Shown piece after piece: positions 44,013-55,213 of a stretch of DNA of 64,000 nucleotides (its first letter is position 1; each line of letters starts with the position of its first letter). The stretch covers positions 124,001 to 188,000 of the forward strand of contig NZ_JAQNCY010000005.1 of NCBI RefSeq assembly GCF_028368855.1. The letters run 5' to 3'. The notes under the pieces were generated by a model. The model searched no databases. It had not been told where the DNA came from and saw nothing but the letters and a program-made list of their open reading frames with translations. The position numbers were made by a program, and so were the translations under genes. The stretch comes from Leisingera sp. SS27. GTDB lineage: Bacteria > Pseudomonadota > Alphaproteobacteria > Rhodobacterales > Rhodobacteraceae.

Positions 44013-44960
44013 TTACCAGGCTGAGCCCCCTCTACCCGCCTTGGTCAGCGACAGAAAGACGTCCTCCAGATCGGCTTCCTCTGTCTTCACGTCGCGGATC
44101 GAAATGCCAGCGGCGTGGACCGCGGCCAGCACCTCCTCGGCGCTGGTGGCCTGGCTGCGGTAGCGCAGGGCGACGGCGCCGTCTTCGCGCAAGTCCGCTT
44201 CGATGCCCGCCCCCTGCGGCAGCACTGTCACCGGCACCGCGGGCTGGACCACCATGGTCTTGGCGTCGAGCCGTCCCAAGAGGCGCGCTTTGGTGTCCCG
44301 CGCCACCACCTCGCCCTGGTTGATGATGGCGATCTCGTCGCACATCTCCTCGGCTTCCTCCAGATAGTGGGTGGTAAGAATGATGGTCATGCCTTGGGCG
44401 TTCAGTTTGCGGATGTTCTCCCACAGCATCTGGCGCAGCTCGATATCGACGCCCGCTGTCGGCTCGTCCAGCACCAGCACGCTGGGACGGTGGACCAGCG
44501 CCTTGCCCAGGAGGAGCCGCCGCCGCATGCCGCCGCTTAAGGTCCGGGCGTAGGCCTCTGCTTTGTCCTCCAGGCCGATCATCCGCAGGATCTCGTCACT
44601 GTGGCGCTCGGCCTTTGGCACGCCGTAAAGACCAGCCTGCACCTCCAGCGCGCCGCGCGGGGTGAAGAAGGGGTCGAGGTTCAGCTCCTGCGGCATCACC
44701 CCGATAGCGGCACGGGCCTGGCGCGGGTTTGCGTCCTGGTCAAAGCCCCAGATCGAGACCGAGCCGGAGGTCTTGCGCACCAGCCCTGCCAGGATGTTGA
44801 TCATCGTCGACTTGCCTGCGCCGTTCGGCCCCAAGAGCCCGAAGACAGAGCCGCGCGGCACCGTCAGGTCGACGCCCTTGAGCGCGTGTTTCTCGGGCTG
44901 GCCCTTATGGCCCTTGTAGATTTTGCGCAAAGCTTTGATCTGGATTGCGTCCGCACTCAT
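44013..44960 (-). CDS. ABC transporter ATP-binding protein (YadG/DrrA type)
   Basis: A 315-residue ABC ATPase for an ABC-2 type exporter. Walker A is '[12 protein letters not shown]', signature '[15 protein letters not shown]', Walker B '[12 protein letters not shown]' and H-loop 'TTHYLEEAE'. The C-terminal 80 residues are the extra domain of DrrA-like proteins. No membrane partner is adjacent, so it must pair with a permease elsewhere. It is divergent from the zf-CHCC gene with a 71-bp gap. Confidence 0.9.
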   Translation of the reverse strand: MSADAIQIKALRKIYKGHKGQPEKHALKGVDLTVPRGSVFGLLGPNGAGKSTMINILAGLVRKTSGSVSIWGFDQDANPRQARAAIGVMPQELNLDPFFTPRGALEVQAGLYGVPKAERHSDEILRMIGLEDKAEAYARTLSGGMRRRLLLGKALVHRPSVLVLDEPTAGVDIELRQMLWENIRKLNAQGMTIILTTHYLEEAEEMCDEIAIINQGEVVARDTKARLLGRLDAKTMVVQPAVPVTVLPQGAGIEADLREDGAVALRYRSQATSAEEVLAAVHAAGISIRDVKTEEADLEDVFLSLTKAGRGGSAW

Positions 44961-45031
44961 CGCCGCACTTGCCCCCGGTTTTTCCTTGGCTCATAAAAGC
45001 GCCTAGCCGAAAAGTGAAAGGACTGCCAGCC

Positions 45032-45226
45032 ATGACCCCCGCCCCGTCCCATGAAGCGCCGGAAACCAGGACCGTGAACAGCCGCAAGGTGGCCTGCGAC
45101 GGCAGCGAGGGCGCGCTGGGGCATCCACGGGTCTATCTGCAGATCCCGGAGGCCGAGGGGTTCGTCGAATGCCCCTATTGCGACTGTAAGTTCATCTATG
45201 AGGACGCCACGAAGGCCGCGGAGTGA
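45032..45226 (+). CDS. zf-CHCC domain protein (complex I-associated NDUFS6-type zinc finger)
   Basis: A 64-residue protein. Zinc ligands are the Cys of 'VACDG', the His of 'LGHPRVYL' and both Cys of 'ECPYCDCKF'. In alphaproteobacteria this small protein resembles the NDUFS6 subunit of respiratory complex I. AAAGGA lies 9 bases before ATG 45032; the 29-codon upstream extension is not supported. Confidence 0.87.
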   Translation: MTPAPSHEAPETRTVNSRKVACDGSEGALGHPRVYLQIPEAEGFVECPYCDCKFIYEDATKAAE

Positions 45227-45264
45227 TCCGGGCCGCCCAAGGTTTCCAGGGCGGCGTCCGGGCG

Positions 45265-45309
45265 CCGGAAAATTCGAATTTTCCGGCCAAATTTCTTTGA
45301 AGAAATTTG
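45265..45309. repeat. Two adjacent perfect palindromes
   Basis: A 22-bp palindrome, CCGGAAAATTC/GAATTTTCCGG (45265-45286), is followed one base later by CAAATTTCTT-tg-AAGAAATTTG (45288-45309). The AT-rich cores contrast with the surrounding GC. The arrangement suggests a dispersed intergenic repeat of Rhodobacteraceae or a bidirectional terminator; genome-wide copies were not checked. Confidence 0.75.
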
Positions 45310-45357
45310 CCTGCGTCCGATAGTGTCCGGTGCGGGAACCAAGCGCGGGCAGCGGGT

Positions 45358-45843
45358 ATGGCACACTTATTAATCGTCTATCACAGCCGCACCGGCGGCA
45401 GCCGCCAAATGGCGGAGGCCGCGTTTGAGGCTGCGCGCGGCGAGATCGGAACCGTTCTAATGCGGGCCGAAGATGCCGGGCCTGAGGATTTGCTGGCGGC
45501 GGACGCCTATATTTTCTGCGCGCCGGAAAATCTGGCGGCGCTTTCCGGCCAGATGAAAGAGTTCTTTGACCGCTGTTACTACCCGGTGCTGGGGCGCCTC
45601 AACGGACGGCCCTATGCGCAGATGGTCTGTGCCGGGTCGGACGGCGAAAACGCGGCCCGGCAATGCGCGCGGATTGCCACCGGCTGGCGCCTGAAAGAGG
45701 TGCAAAAGCCGCTGATCCTCTGCACCCATGCGCAGACGCCGGAGGCCATTCTGGCGGAAAAGGCGATTCCGGAGGACCAGCTGGAGGCCTGCCGCGAGCT
45801 GGGGCTGGCCATGGGGGCAGGTCTGGCGCTGGGGGTGTTTTAG
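45358..45843 (+). CDS. Flavodoxin-fold NAD(P)H-dependent reductase family protein
   Basis: A 161-residue flavodoxin-like protein. The FMN phosphate loop is 'VYHSRTGGSRQMAEAA' near the start, and 'FCAPENLAALSGQMKEFFDRCYY' is the flavin-binding loop of this family. The length is right for a single-domain flavoprotein. Its electron donor and target are unknown. ATG 45358 is chosen because 'MAHLLIVYHSRTG' is the natural start; the frame from 45307 overlaps the palindrome. Confidence 0.82.
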   Translation: MAHLLIVYHSRTGGSRQMAEAAFEAARGEIGTVLMRAEDAGPEDLLAADAYIFCAPENLAALSGQMKEFFDRCYYPVLGRLNGRPYAQMVCAGSDGENAARQCARIATGWRLKEVQKPLILCTHAQTPEAILAEKAIPEDQLEACRELGLAMGAGLALGVF

Positions 45844-45932
45844 ACAGGTTTCAGAATAGCTAAAACCTATTTTCCCATAACAGCCGGAGCGTGTTTTCAG
45901 GGGCGGGACTCACCTGCATAATGGACCGTCCG

Positions 45933-47408
45933 ATGCCCGTAATCTCATCCAATTCAACTGTTAGCCAGCTGTCTTCCCAGTTTACCGACACATCTGCCGC
46001 CCCGTCCTCGAATAAAGGGAAAGGCAAAAACACTGGTGCGCAGGCGCAGGGTAAGGCGGCATCGGCCTCTGTCTGGAATGAAGCATCCGCAAAGCTCGAT
46101 CAGCCGAAGGGGAAAAAGCCGGGATTCTTCTCGCGCTTGATGGCCAAGCCGACTGTCAACACGACTGGAGCAGGATTGCCAGAGGGTTCGAAAATCCAGA
46201 AACCCGCACTGCACAAAAGCCCGCCTCAGCTGTCGCAAAACATGCGGGACTGCAAGGAATTGCATGCGCTGCTGAAAGGAAGAGACGGCAGGCTTGCTGC
46301 CCCGCCGGAAGGTGCCGCCGCTGATGCTCTCTCACGGATGATGGAATCAAGCGCCGGCCACTCCGGGGCAGCATCGACCGCAGGACAGGCTGGAGGGTTT
46401 GAACTGCCGCCTTCACTTAGGCTTTTGACCGGATTGCTGGGGCCGGATCATCCAATTGAGGGACTGCATATCCTGCAGGACGTTTGCGAAACCGAGGCGC
46501 AAAGCCTTCCTGCGGGCAGCAGCAAACACGAACAGGACAAGGCCAAGCAGGACATTGCGGAACGTCTTGTTGGCGGTCTTGCCGGCCATCAGAAGCTGGA
46601 CCTGCGGGAGGCACTCAGCAGTGCCAACATGAACAGCATTGCCGAAAGCCTTATGAACCAGGCGGAAACGCTCAGCGTTGCAGGCAATGAGGCCCAGATG
46701 TCACGTTCCATGGAAGTGCTGCAATGGGCTGAGCTGGTAAAGAATGCAGTGGACAAGGAGCTTCCCGGATATACTGAAAGCACAACCGCAGGCCCCGATG
46801 CAGCCGGGAAGCTGCCTGCGGTGAAGCTTGGGCTGTCGCCGATCAAGATCGACAGCACACTGAGCAAGGAGATTGCCTCAGGCATTGATTACACCGCCAA
46901 GCAGATCGCCAGCAGCACGTCCACCGAAGACATGCTTCAGGACATGTGTGAACGAGAAGAGGGTTTGACGACTTCTCGGGACGAGATCCTCAGCAAGATG
47001 GAGAGTGCTGAGTTTGGCAAGGAAAAGCTCAAGAACATTTCCGAGGACGGCAAGGTGCTCAGGTTCCATTTTGAAAGTGAAACACTCACGTTTTCAAACA
47101 GGGGCTGCGGCAACATGGAGTTCCGGGGCAGCAACCTGAAAGCGACAGCGGAGGAAACGGACTTTTCCAGCCTGCGGGAACTGATGGAAACCGGGAAGCA
47201 GAAATGGATAGATACAGCCACGCGCAATGCTGCAGTCGTGAACATCTTCAATATGGCGCAAGGACTTGGCACAAATTCCGTGCGCGAGGTCCGCGACGTG
47301 GCAACAACCTTCATGGACTCTAAAAAAGACATGCTGGATTCGCATGGAATTGACCGCCAGGAAGTCATGTCTTCACTGGTGAAGCTGCAGCACAAAGCTG
47401 AGGCCTAG
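45933..47408 (+). CDS. Protein of unknown function with Ser/Thr/Gln-rich disordered N-terminus
   Basis: About 491 residues from ATG 45933; alternative starts at 45921 or GTG 45891 add up to 14 residues, and none has a good ribosome binding site. The first 90 residues are rich in Ser, Thr, Gln, Lys and Gly, resembling disordered secretion-signal regions. The rest is soluble and helical, with a leucine-rich part at about 150-250 and 'VLRFHFESETLTFSNRGCGNMEFRGSNL' as the only beta-rich piece. There is no signal peptide, membrane helix or known domain. Base composition is lower in GC than in polA downstream. A secreted effector is one option, not a finding. Confidence 0.6.
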   Translation: MPVISSNSTVSQLSSQFTDTSAAPSSNKGKGKNTGAQAQGKAASASVWNEASAKLDQPKGKKPGFFSRLMAKPTVNTTGAGLPEGSKIQKPALHKSPPQLSQNMRDCKELHALLKGRDGRLAAPPEGAAADALSRMMESSAGHSGAASTAGQAGGFELPPSLRLLTGLLGPDHPIEGLHILQDVCETEAQSLPAGSSKHEQDKAKQDIAERLVGGLAGHQKLDLREALSSANMNSIAESLMNQAETLSVAGNEAQMSRSMEVLQWAELVKNAVDKELPGYTESTTAGPDAAGKLPAVKLGLSPIKIDSTLSKEIASGIDYTAKQIASSTSTEDMLQDMCEREEGLTTSRDEILSKMESAEFGKEKLKNISEDGKVLRFHFESETLTFSNRGCGNMEFRGSNLKATAEETDFSSLRELMETGKQKWIDTATRNAAVVNIFNMAQGLGTNSVREVRDVATTFMDSKKDMLDSHGIDRQEVMSSLVKLQHKAEA

Positions 47409-47545
47409 GCGGCCGGGCTGCAGGCTGGCAAGCCTGGCCGCAGCCCTCCCTTCAGGCCCGCCAAACTCCAATTGCCCTTCCCGCCCGGATCACCGATAAC
47501 CGGGAAACAGAACGGATACGGATTTCCAACGGGAGCGCGGCGGAC

Positions 47546-50353
<2,808 letters not shown>

Positions 50354-50374
50354 GGCAGGTTTGCCATGGCTAGC

Positions 50375-50672
50375 GGGGTACTCCCGCCCGGCTTCGATCT
50401 GACGATCTCATCCCGTTGGGCATGGCGCCGCTGGCGCGGCGCGGATTGTGCCGCTCCCTCACCGCACCGGGTCAAGGGAGGCGCAGCCTCCGCGCGACCA
50501 GCGCGGCTTGCCCTTGACGCGGCCCGCCCTGAGAAGAATCGAAGAAGCCCCTAAGGGCAGACCTGCCCTTAGGGGCTTCTCAGCTCAATCCCTTTCGCGC
50601 CGCGCCAGCGGCGCCACGCCCAACGGCTGCTGCTGCATCTTTGATGCAGCTTGCAGCGGGCGGGAGAGCCCC
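50375..50672. repeat. Nested inverted-repeat element downstream of polA
   Basis: Outer arms are 50375-50388 and 50659-50672 (12 of 14 bases pair). Second arms are 50414-50443 and 50596-50625 (29 of 30 pair). Inside them are GTCAAGGG/CCCTTGAC (50471-50478 and 50511-50518), two small hairpins GGAGGC-gca-GCCTCC (50477-50491) and CGCGC-gacca-GCGCG, and an innermost 18-bp perfect stem with a 2-base loop (50543-50580). The nesting shows an ordered structure of about 300 bp without any gene. It may be a non-autonomous mobile repeat, a structured RNA or a strong bidirectional terminator. Confidence 0.8.
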
Positions 50673-50695
50673 CCCTGCCCTTTCACTGCCCCGTT

Positions 50696-50932
50696 TCAGC
50701 TGCCAGCGGGCTGCTTGACCAGTTTGGCGACCAGCCTGCGCACCATGGGCGCGGCGGTGAAGGCGACGGCGAAGGCGATCGGCCAGCTCAGGCTCCAGGC
50801 CTGCATCCAGGCGCCGCCGAACCCTGTGCCGAAGCCCAGCGCCTTCCAGGTAGCGACGCCAGTCACGATGAAGGACATCATCCCCGACAGGATCAGGCTG
50901 AACAGCACGGGCGCAAAACGGGCGGGGAGCAT
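50696..50932 (-). CDS. DUF2798 small membrane protein 1
   Basis: A 78-residue inner-membrane protein with two hydrophobic helices ('VLFSLILSGMMSFIVTGVATW' begins the first; 'WSLSWPIAFAVAFTAAPMV' is the second) and a basic C-terminus. It belongs to DUF2798, which has no known function. ATG 50932 has AAAGGA upstream; the extension to 50977 is unnecessary. A paralogue lies 89 bp upstream on the same strand. Confidence 0.8.
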   Translation of the reverse strand: MLPARFAPVLFSLILSGMMSFIVTGVATWKALGFGTGFGGAWMQAWSLSWPIAFAVAFTAAPMVRRLVAKLVKQPAGS

Positions 50933-51021
50933 GGGCGGAGTCCTTTCACTGTTGCGGCAGCTTATGCCGTGCAGCAATCACATTGCAATTCACGAATATA
51001 TATTCCGGCCTGCCGGAGCCA

Positions 51022-51258
51022 TCATGCCGCATCCGGCGGGCGGATGGCGACAGCCACGATGCGGCGCACAAGCGGCGCCACCACCAGCACAACCGGAAAG
51101 GCCACCGTCCAGCTGTAGGCCCAGGCAGTCAGCCAGGCGGCGGCAAAGCCGTCATCCGCGCCGCCAACCCGCAGGGTGGAGATGCCCGACACGATCGAGG
51201 ACATCATCAGCGACATCAGGAAACCAGACAGAAGCGGGGCAAAGCGGGCGGGGATCAT
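51022..51258 (-). CDS. DUF2798 small membrane protein 2
   Basis: A 78-residue paralogue of the next gene, with the same two-helix layout ('LLSGFLMSLMMSSIVSGIS' and 'YSWTVAFPVVLVVAPLVRRIV'). GGAGACCGCC precedes ATG 51258. Tandem duplication is likely. Function unknown. Confidence 0.8.
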   Translation of the reverse strand: MIPARFAPLLSGFLMSLMMSSIVSGISTLRVGGADDGFAAAWLTAWAYSWTVAFPVVLVVAPLVRRIVAVAIRPPDAA

Positions 51259-51371
51259 GGCGGTCTCCGTGACAGCGGGGCATGGGGTGCTGCCTCAGAT
51301 ATGCGGAGACTTGGCTGCGGGACAATCTGCGCCGCTGCACAGATATCTGCGCAGGCGGACCGGAGGGACGG

Positions 51372-52124
51372 TCAGCGCATCCAGCCCAGGCTGTCCTCGG
51401 TGCGGCGGGTCGAGGGGGTGTATTCGGCGCTGACCCAGCCGCCAAAGCCGCTCTCGTCGATGGCCTCAAACAGCTGCTGGAAATCCACCGGCCCGGTGCC
51501 CGGCTCGCAACGGCCCGGGGCGGCGCCGATCTGCACATGCACGGCGCGGGGGCCGAAGGTCTCCCACACTTTGAGCGCGTCGCCGTGGATCATCTGCGCG
51601 TGGTAGGCGTCGTATTGCAGGCCGACATTGGGGCGGTCCACCGCGTCCAGCACTTCTATTGCCAAGTTGTAGTCGTCGAGGAAATAGCCGGGCTGGTCAC
51701 CGCTGTTCAGCGGTTCGATGGTGAACTGCTGCTCCGGCGCGCGATCGGCAGCCCATTGCAGGTTTTTGATGAAGGTCCTTTGGGCGTCCGCCCCCTTGGC
51801 GTAGCCAGCCATCACGTGGATCTTGCCCGCCTTCAGCGCCTCGGCGTAGCGCAGCACCCGGCGGATATCGCGCTGGAAGCGGTCGACGCCCTCCGGCACC
51901 GCCGCATAGCCGGGCATGCCGCCGGTGTAATTGGGCGGCGGCGCATTGATCAGCAAAAGCCGCAGACCGTTCGCCATCAGCGCGCGCTGGGTTTCCTTGG
52001 CAGCGATTTCATAAGGGTAGAGGATTTCAACCGCCTCAAACCCAGCCGCGGCGGCGGCCTGGAACCGGTCGAGATAGGGCAGCTCGGCAAACAGCAGCGA
52101 GATATTGGCCGCGAAGCGGGGCAT
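51372..52124 (-). CDS. hyi: Hydroxypyruvate isomerase
   Basis: A 250-residue TIM-barrel protein of the hydroxypyruvate isomerase/Hyi family, converting hydroxypyruvate to tartronate semialdehyde in glyoxylate/glycerate metabolism. Features: 'ANISLLFAELPYLDRFQAAA' at the start, 'KIHVMAGYA', 'TIEPLNS' with a metal-binding Glu, 'QYDAYHAQMIHGD' and 'AEYTPS' near the C-terminus. AAGGAGAATCCT precedes ATG 52124. The closely related OtnI acts on erythrulose-type substrates, so the exact reaction is an inference. Confidence 0.86.
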   Translation of the reverse strand: MPRFAANISLLFAELPYLDRFQAAAAAGFEAVEILYPYEIAAKETQRALMANGLRLLLINAPPPNYTGGMPGYAAVPEGVDRFQRDIRRVLRYAEALKAGKIHVMAGYAKGADAQRTFIKNLQWAADRAPEQQFTIEPLNSGDQPGYFLDDYNLAIEVLDAVDRPNVGLQYDAYHAQMIHGDALKVWETFGPRAVHVQIGAAPGRCEPGTGPVDFQQLFEAIDESGFGGWVSAEYTPSTRRTEDSLGWMR

Positions 52125-52336
52125 AGGATTCTCCTTGTTGACTGATGGTCTAGCGCCGCTCTGCCGGGCAGCCAAGGCGTCAAAAGAGCAGAATTTTCCT
52201 ATTAAACTTTCGTTAACCGAAGGCGAGCTGGTTATTGCCGCCGGCAGTCTGGCAACTGGCAGCATCGGCGCGCGCATGTGGAGATAACACCCTGACCCCC
52301 AGCCGGCCTAAGCTGATCCCATCACAGGAGAATGCA

Positions 52337-52651
52337 ATGTGCGATGCGAAGGGAACTGCCAAGCCGGTCACCAGAATTGACAACAGCCGGGTCCGCGTGA
52401 CCGAGTGGCACTTTGCCAAACGGGGCGACAACACAGGCTGGCACCGGCACGAATTCGATTATGTCGTGGTGCCGCTGTTTGACGGGGTGCTGGAAATCGC
52501 GCACCCGGACGGGTCGCGTACTGAAGCAGTGATGCAGCACGGGGTGCCCTACTTCCGCGAGTCGGGCGTCGAACACGACGTAATCAACGGCAATGACTTT
52601 GCCTGTGCCTTTGTCGAAACCGAGCTTTTGGAGAATGCTCCCTCCAGCTAG
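52337..52651 (+). CDS. Small cupin-domain protein
   Basis: A 104-residue single cupin. 'GWHRHEFDYVVVPLFDGVLEI' supplies the first metal-binding motif (His, His, with an acidic residue) and 'GVEHDVING' the second His. CAGGAG sits 9 bases before ATG 52337. It is divergent from hyi (212 bp between starts) and convergent with the DUF1285 gene. Substrate unknown. Confidence 0.8.
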   Translation: MCDAKGTAKPVTRIDNSRVRVTEWHFAKRGDNTGWHRHEFDYVVVPLFDGVLEIAHPDGSRTEAVMQHGVPYFRESGVEHDVINGNDFACAFVETELLENAPSS

Positions 52652-52654
52652 GGT

Positions 52655-53263
52655 TCAGTCCCCGTCCAGCTCCGCGGATGGAATCAGCGGGAAGAATTTG
52701 CCGCCGGACCAGACGCCGAACCAATCTTCATGGTGTTCACTCAGTTCCGCCAGCCGGTAAAAGCTCTTGCGGTCTATGAGCGCCTCAAGGCCTGCGCGGA
52801 TCATGACATAGGGGGATGGCTCGCCGGATTCGGGGTCGCGCTCTGCACGGATCATGTGGTCCGGCCCGGCTGCGGCACTGTCGCCGATGTTGGTGGTGAA
52901 GGTGATCACCTGATCGCGCCCCTGCCCCGCCACATCGAAATCCACCGCCACAAAGGGCGCGTCCTCGACCGTTATGCCGACCTTTTCGACCGGAGTCACA
53001 AGGTAAAACTTGCCGCCCTCCAGCTTGAGGATGGAGGCAAACAGCTTGACCAGCTCAAACCGGATGAACGGCGTGCCGAGGTAGTACCACGCGCCGTCGC
53101 GGGCGATGCGGATATCCAGATCGCCGCAAAACGGCGGGTTCCACAGGTGGACGGGCGGCAATCCCCCGCGCTTTCCCGCCTCCTTTCCGGCCGCTTTTGC
53201 CGCCGCGGCAATGCCTTCGGCATCGGGGGTCACGGGTTTTTGTCCGCTCATTGCTTTTGCCAT
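52655..53263 (-). CDS. DUF1285 protein
   Basis: A 202-residue protein of DUF1285, recognised by '[31 protein letters not shown]'-type sequence ('[18 protein letters not shown]') and '[25 protein letters not shown]'. The structure in the family is two beta-barrels; the function is unknown. In alphaproteobacteria it often precedes the moxR operon, and here it is divergent from it with 52 bp between starts. Starts at 53263 or 53251 are both possible. Confidence 0.85.
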   Translation of the reverse strand: [202 protein letters not shown]

Positions 53264-53315
53264 TTCCTGTCAGCACGATAGAGTAACAGCATATATCCGG
53301 GAAACGAGGAATGTC

Positions 53316-54323
53316 ATGCCTGAAACGGACGATCTGCTGAGGGGTATCGAAGCGCTGGAAGCCAAGCTGCAAGAGGCGCGCGCGTCGATCACCAAACGCT
53401 TTATCGGACAGGAGCGGGTGGTGGACCTCACGCTGTCGGTGCTGCTGTGCGGCGGCCACGGGCTGCTGATCGGCCTGCCGGGGCTGGGCAAGACCCGGCT
53501 GGTGGAGACGCTCAGCACGGTGATGGGGCTGGATGGCAACCGCATCCAGTTCACCCCAGATCTGATGCCTGCTGACATTCTGGGCTCCGAGGTGCTGGAT
53601 ACAACGGAGGACGGCCACCGGTCGTTCCGCTTTGTGCCGGGGCCGGTGTTCTGCCAGTTGCTGATGGCGGATGAGATCAACCGCGCCAGCCCGCGCACCC
53701 AATCGGCGCTGCTGCAGGCGATGCAGGAGCGGGTGGTGACGGTGGCGGGCGAGGACCGCTCCCTGGGCGCACCGTTCCATGTGCTGGCGACCCAGAACCC
53801 CATTGAACAGGAGGGCACCTATCCGCTGCCGGAGGCGCAGCTGGACCGGTTCCTGCTGCAGATCGACGTGAATTACCCGGACCGCGCGACTGAGCGGGAT
53901 ATCCTGCTGGCGACCACCGGGGTTGAGGAAGAGGCCGCCTATGAGGTGTTTACCGCCGCTGAGCTGATTGAGGCGCAAACCCTGCTGCGGCGGATGCCGG
54001 TAGGGGAATCGGTGGTCGAGATGATTCTGGACCTGGTGCGCGCCTTCCGGCCCGACGAGCCCGATGTCTCTGACCATGTGGCGCAGACCGTGGCTTGGGG
54101 GCCTGGTCCGCGGGCGGCGCAGGCACTGATGCTGGCGGTACGGGCACGGGCGCTGCTGCAGGGGCGGCTGGCGCCCAATGCAGAAGACGTGCTGGACATG
54201 GCGAAACCGGTCCTCAGCCACCGGATGCAGCTGAACTTTGCCGCCCGGGCGCGGGGTGAGAGCCTGGCAGCGCTGATCGAGGAAACCGCAAGCGAACTGG
54301 CCCGGACCGGGGCCGCCGCGTGA
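53316..54323 (+). CDS. MoxR-family AAA+ ATPase
   Basis: A 335-residue AAA+ chaperone. Walker A 'GLPGLGKTRL' is at residues 54-63, Walker B 'LLMADEINRASP' follows, then sensor 1 'LATQNPIEQEGTYPLPEAQLDRF'. MoxR proteins work with VWA/DUF58 proteins in the maturation of complexes or envelope stress. ATG 53316 has GAGGA upstream. The stop overlaps the DUF58 start (GTGA), so the genes are coupled. Confidence 0.93.
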   Translation: MPETDDLLRGIEALEAKLQEARASITKRFIGQERVVDLTLSVLLCGGHGLLIGLPGLGKTRLVETLSTVMGLDGNRIQFTPDLMPADILGSEVLDTTEDGHRSFRFVPGPVFCQLLMADEINRASPRTQSALLQAMQERVVTVAGEDRSLGAPFHVLATQNPIEQEGTYPLPEAQLDRFLLQIDVNYPDRATERDILLATTGVEEEAAYEVFTAAELIEAQTLLRRMPVGESVVEMILDLVRAFRPDEPDVSDHVAQTVAWGPGPRAAQALMLAVRARALLQGRLAPNAEDVLDMAKPVLSHRMQLNFAARARGESLAALIEETASELARTGAAA

Positions 54324-55213
54324 CAAGGCCTGCGGCCTCTGACGCTGCAACCGGATTGCGGCACCGGGCGGAGGCCGAGGCAAGCGCCCTGCCGCCCCTC
54401 TTGGTGCAGGCGCGGCACTTGGCAGGCTCTGTCCTGATGGGCGAGCATGGCCGCCGCCGGGCTGGAACGGGGGATGATTTCTGGCAGTACCGCCCGGCGC
54501 AGGCCGGCGACAGCCGCCGGATGATCGACCATCGCCGGTCCGCCATGGGCGATGTGCAATATGTCCGCGAGCGCGAATGGCAGATTGCCCAGACGGTGCA
54601 TCTGTGGGTGGATACCGGCGCCTCGATGCGCTTTGCCTCCGCGCCCAAGCTGCCGCAGAAGGCAGAGCGCGCGCGGCTCTTGGGCCTCGCCGCCGCAGTG
54701 CTGATGGTGCAGGGCGGCGAACGCGTGGGCCTGACGGGCGGCACCCTGCCGCCCCGGCGCGGCAATGTGCAGATCCTGCGGCTGGCAGAGGCGCTGATGG
54801 ATGACGATGCAGAGGATTACGCCCCGCCCGGACACCGGGCGCTGATACCGCATGCGCGCGCCTTGTTCATCTCAGATTTCCTGGGGCCTTATGAACCGGT
54901 CGAGCAGGCCCTGTCCAAGGCCGCCGCGCGCGGGGTGCGCGGCGTGCTCTTGCAGGTGCTGGACCCGGCGGAGGAGGCCTTTCCCTTCTCCGGGCGCACG
55001 CTGTTTCAAAGCATCGCGGGCGGTGTCACACATGAAACACTGAAGGCCTCTGCCCTGCAGGAGCGCTATCTGGACCGGCTGGCGGAACGGCGGGACGCGC
55101 TGGAACGCCTCTGCCGCGAGGCCGGCTGGCGGTTCGGGCAGCATCACACGGGCGATCCGGCGCAGGCGGCGCTGATGTGGCTTTACCATGCACTGGAACG
55201 GACCGCGCCATGA
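54320..55213 (+). CDS. DUF58 domain protein (VWA-like)
   Basis: A 297-residue soluble protein. The DUF58 core is 'DDFWQYRPAQAGDSRRMIDHRRSAMGDVQYVREREWQ'-like, seen as 'QYRPAQAGDSRRMIDH', followed by 'WVDTGASMRF', a degenerate MIDAS motif. It normally partners MoxR and the membrane proteins of the same operon. It starts at GTG 54320 overlapping moxR and ends in an ATGA overlap with the next gene. Confidence 0.9.
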   Translation: MTRPAASDAATGLRHRAEAEASALPPLLVQARHLAGSVLMGEHGRRRAGTGDDFWQYRPAQAGDSRRMIDHRRSAMGDVQYVREREWQIAQTVHLWVDTGASMRFASAPKLPQKAERARLLGLAAAVLMVQGGERVGLTGGTLPPRRGNVQILRLAEALMDDDAEDYAPPGHRALIPHARALFISDFLGPYEPVEQALSKAAARGVRGVLLQVLDPAEEAFPFSGRTLFQSIAGGVTHETLKASALQERYLDRLAERRDALERLCREAGWRFGQHHTGDPAQAALMWLYHALERTAP

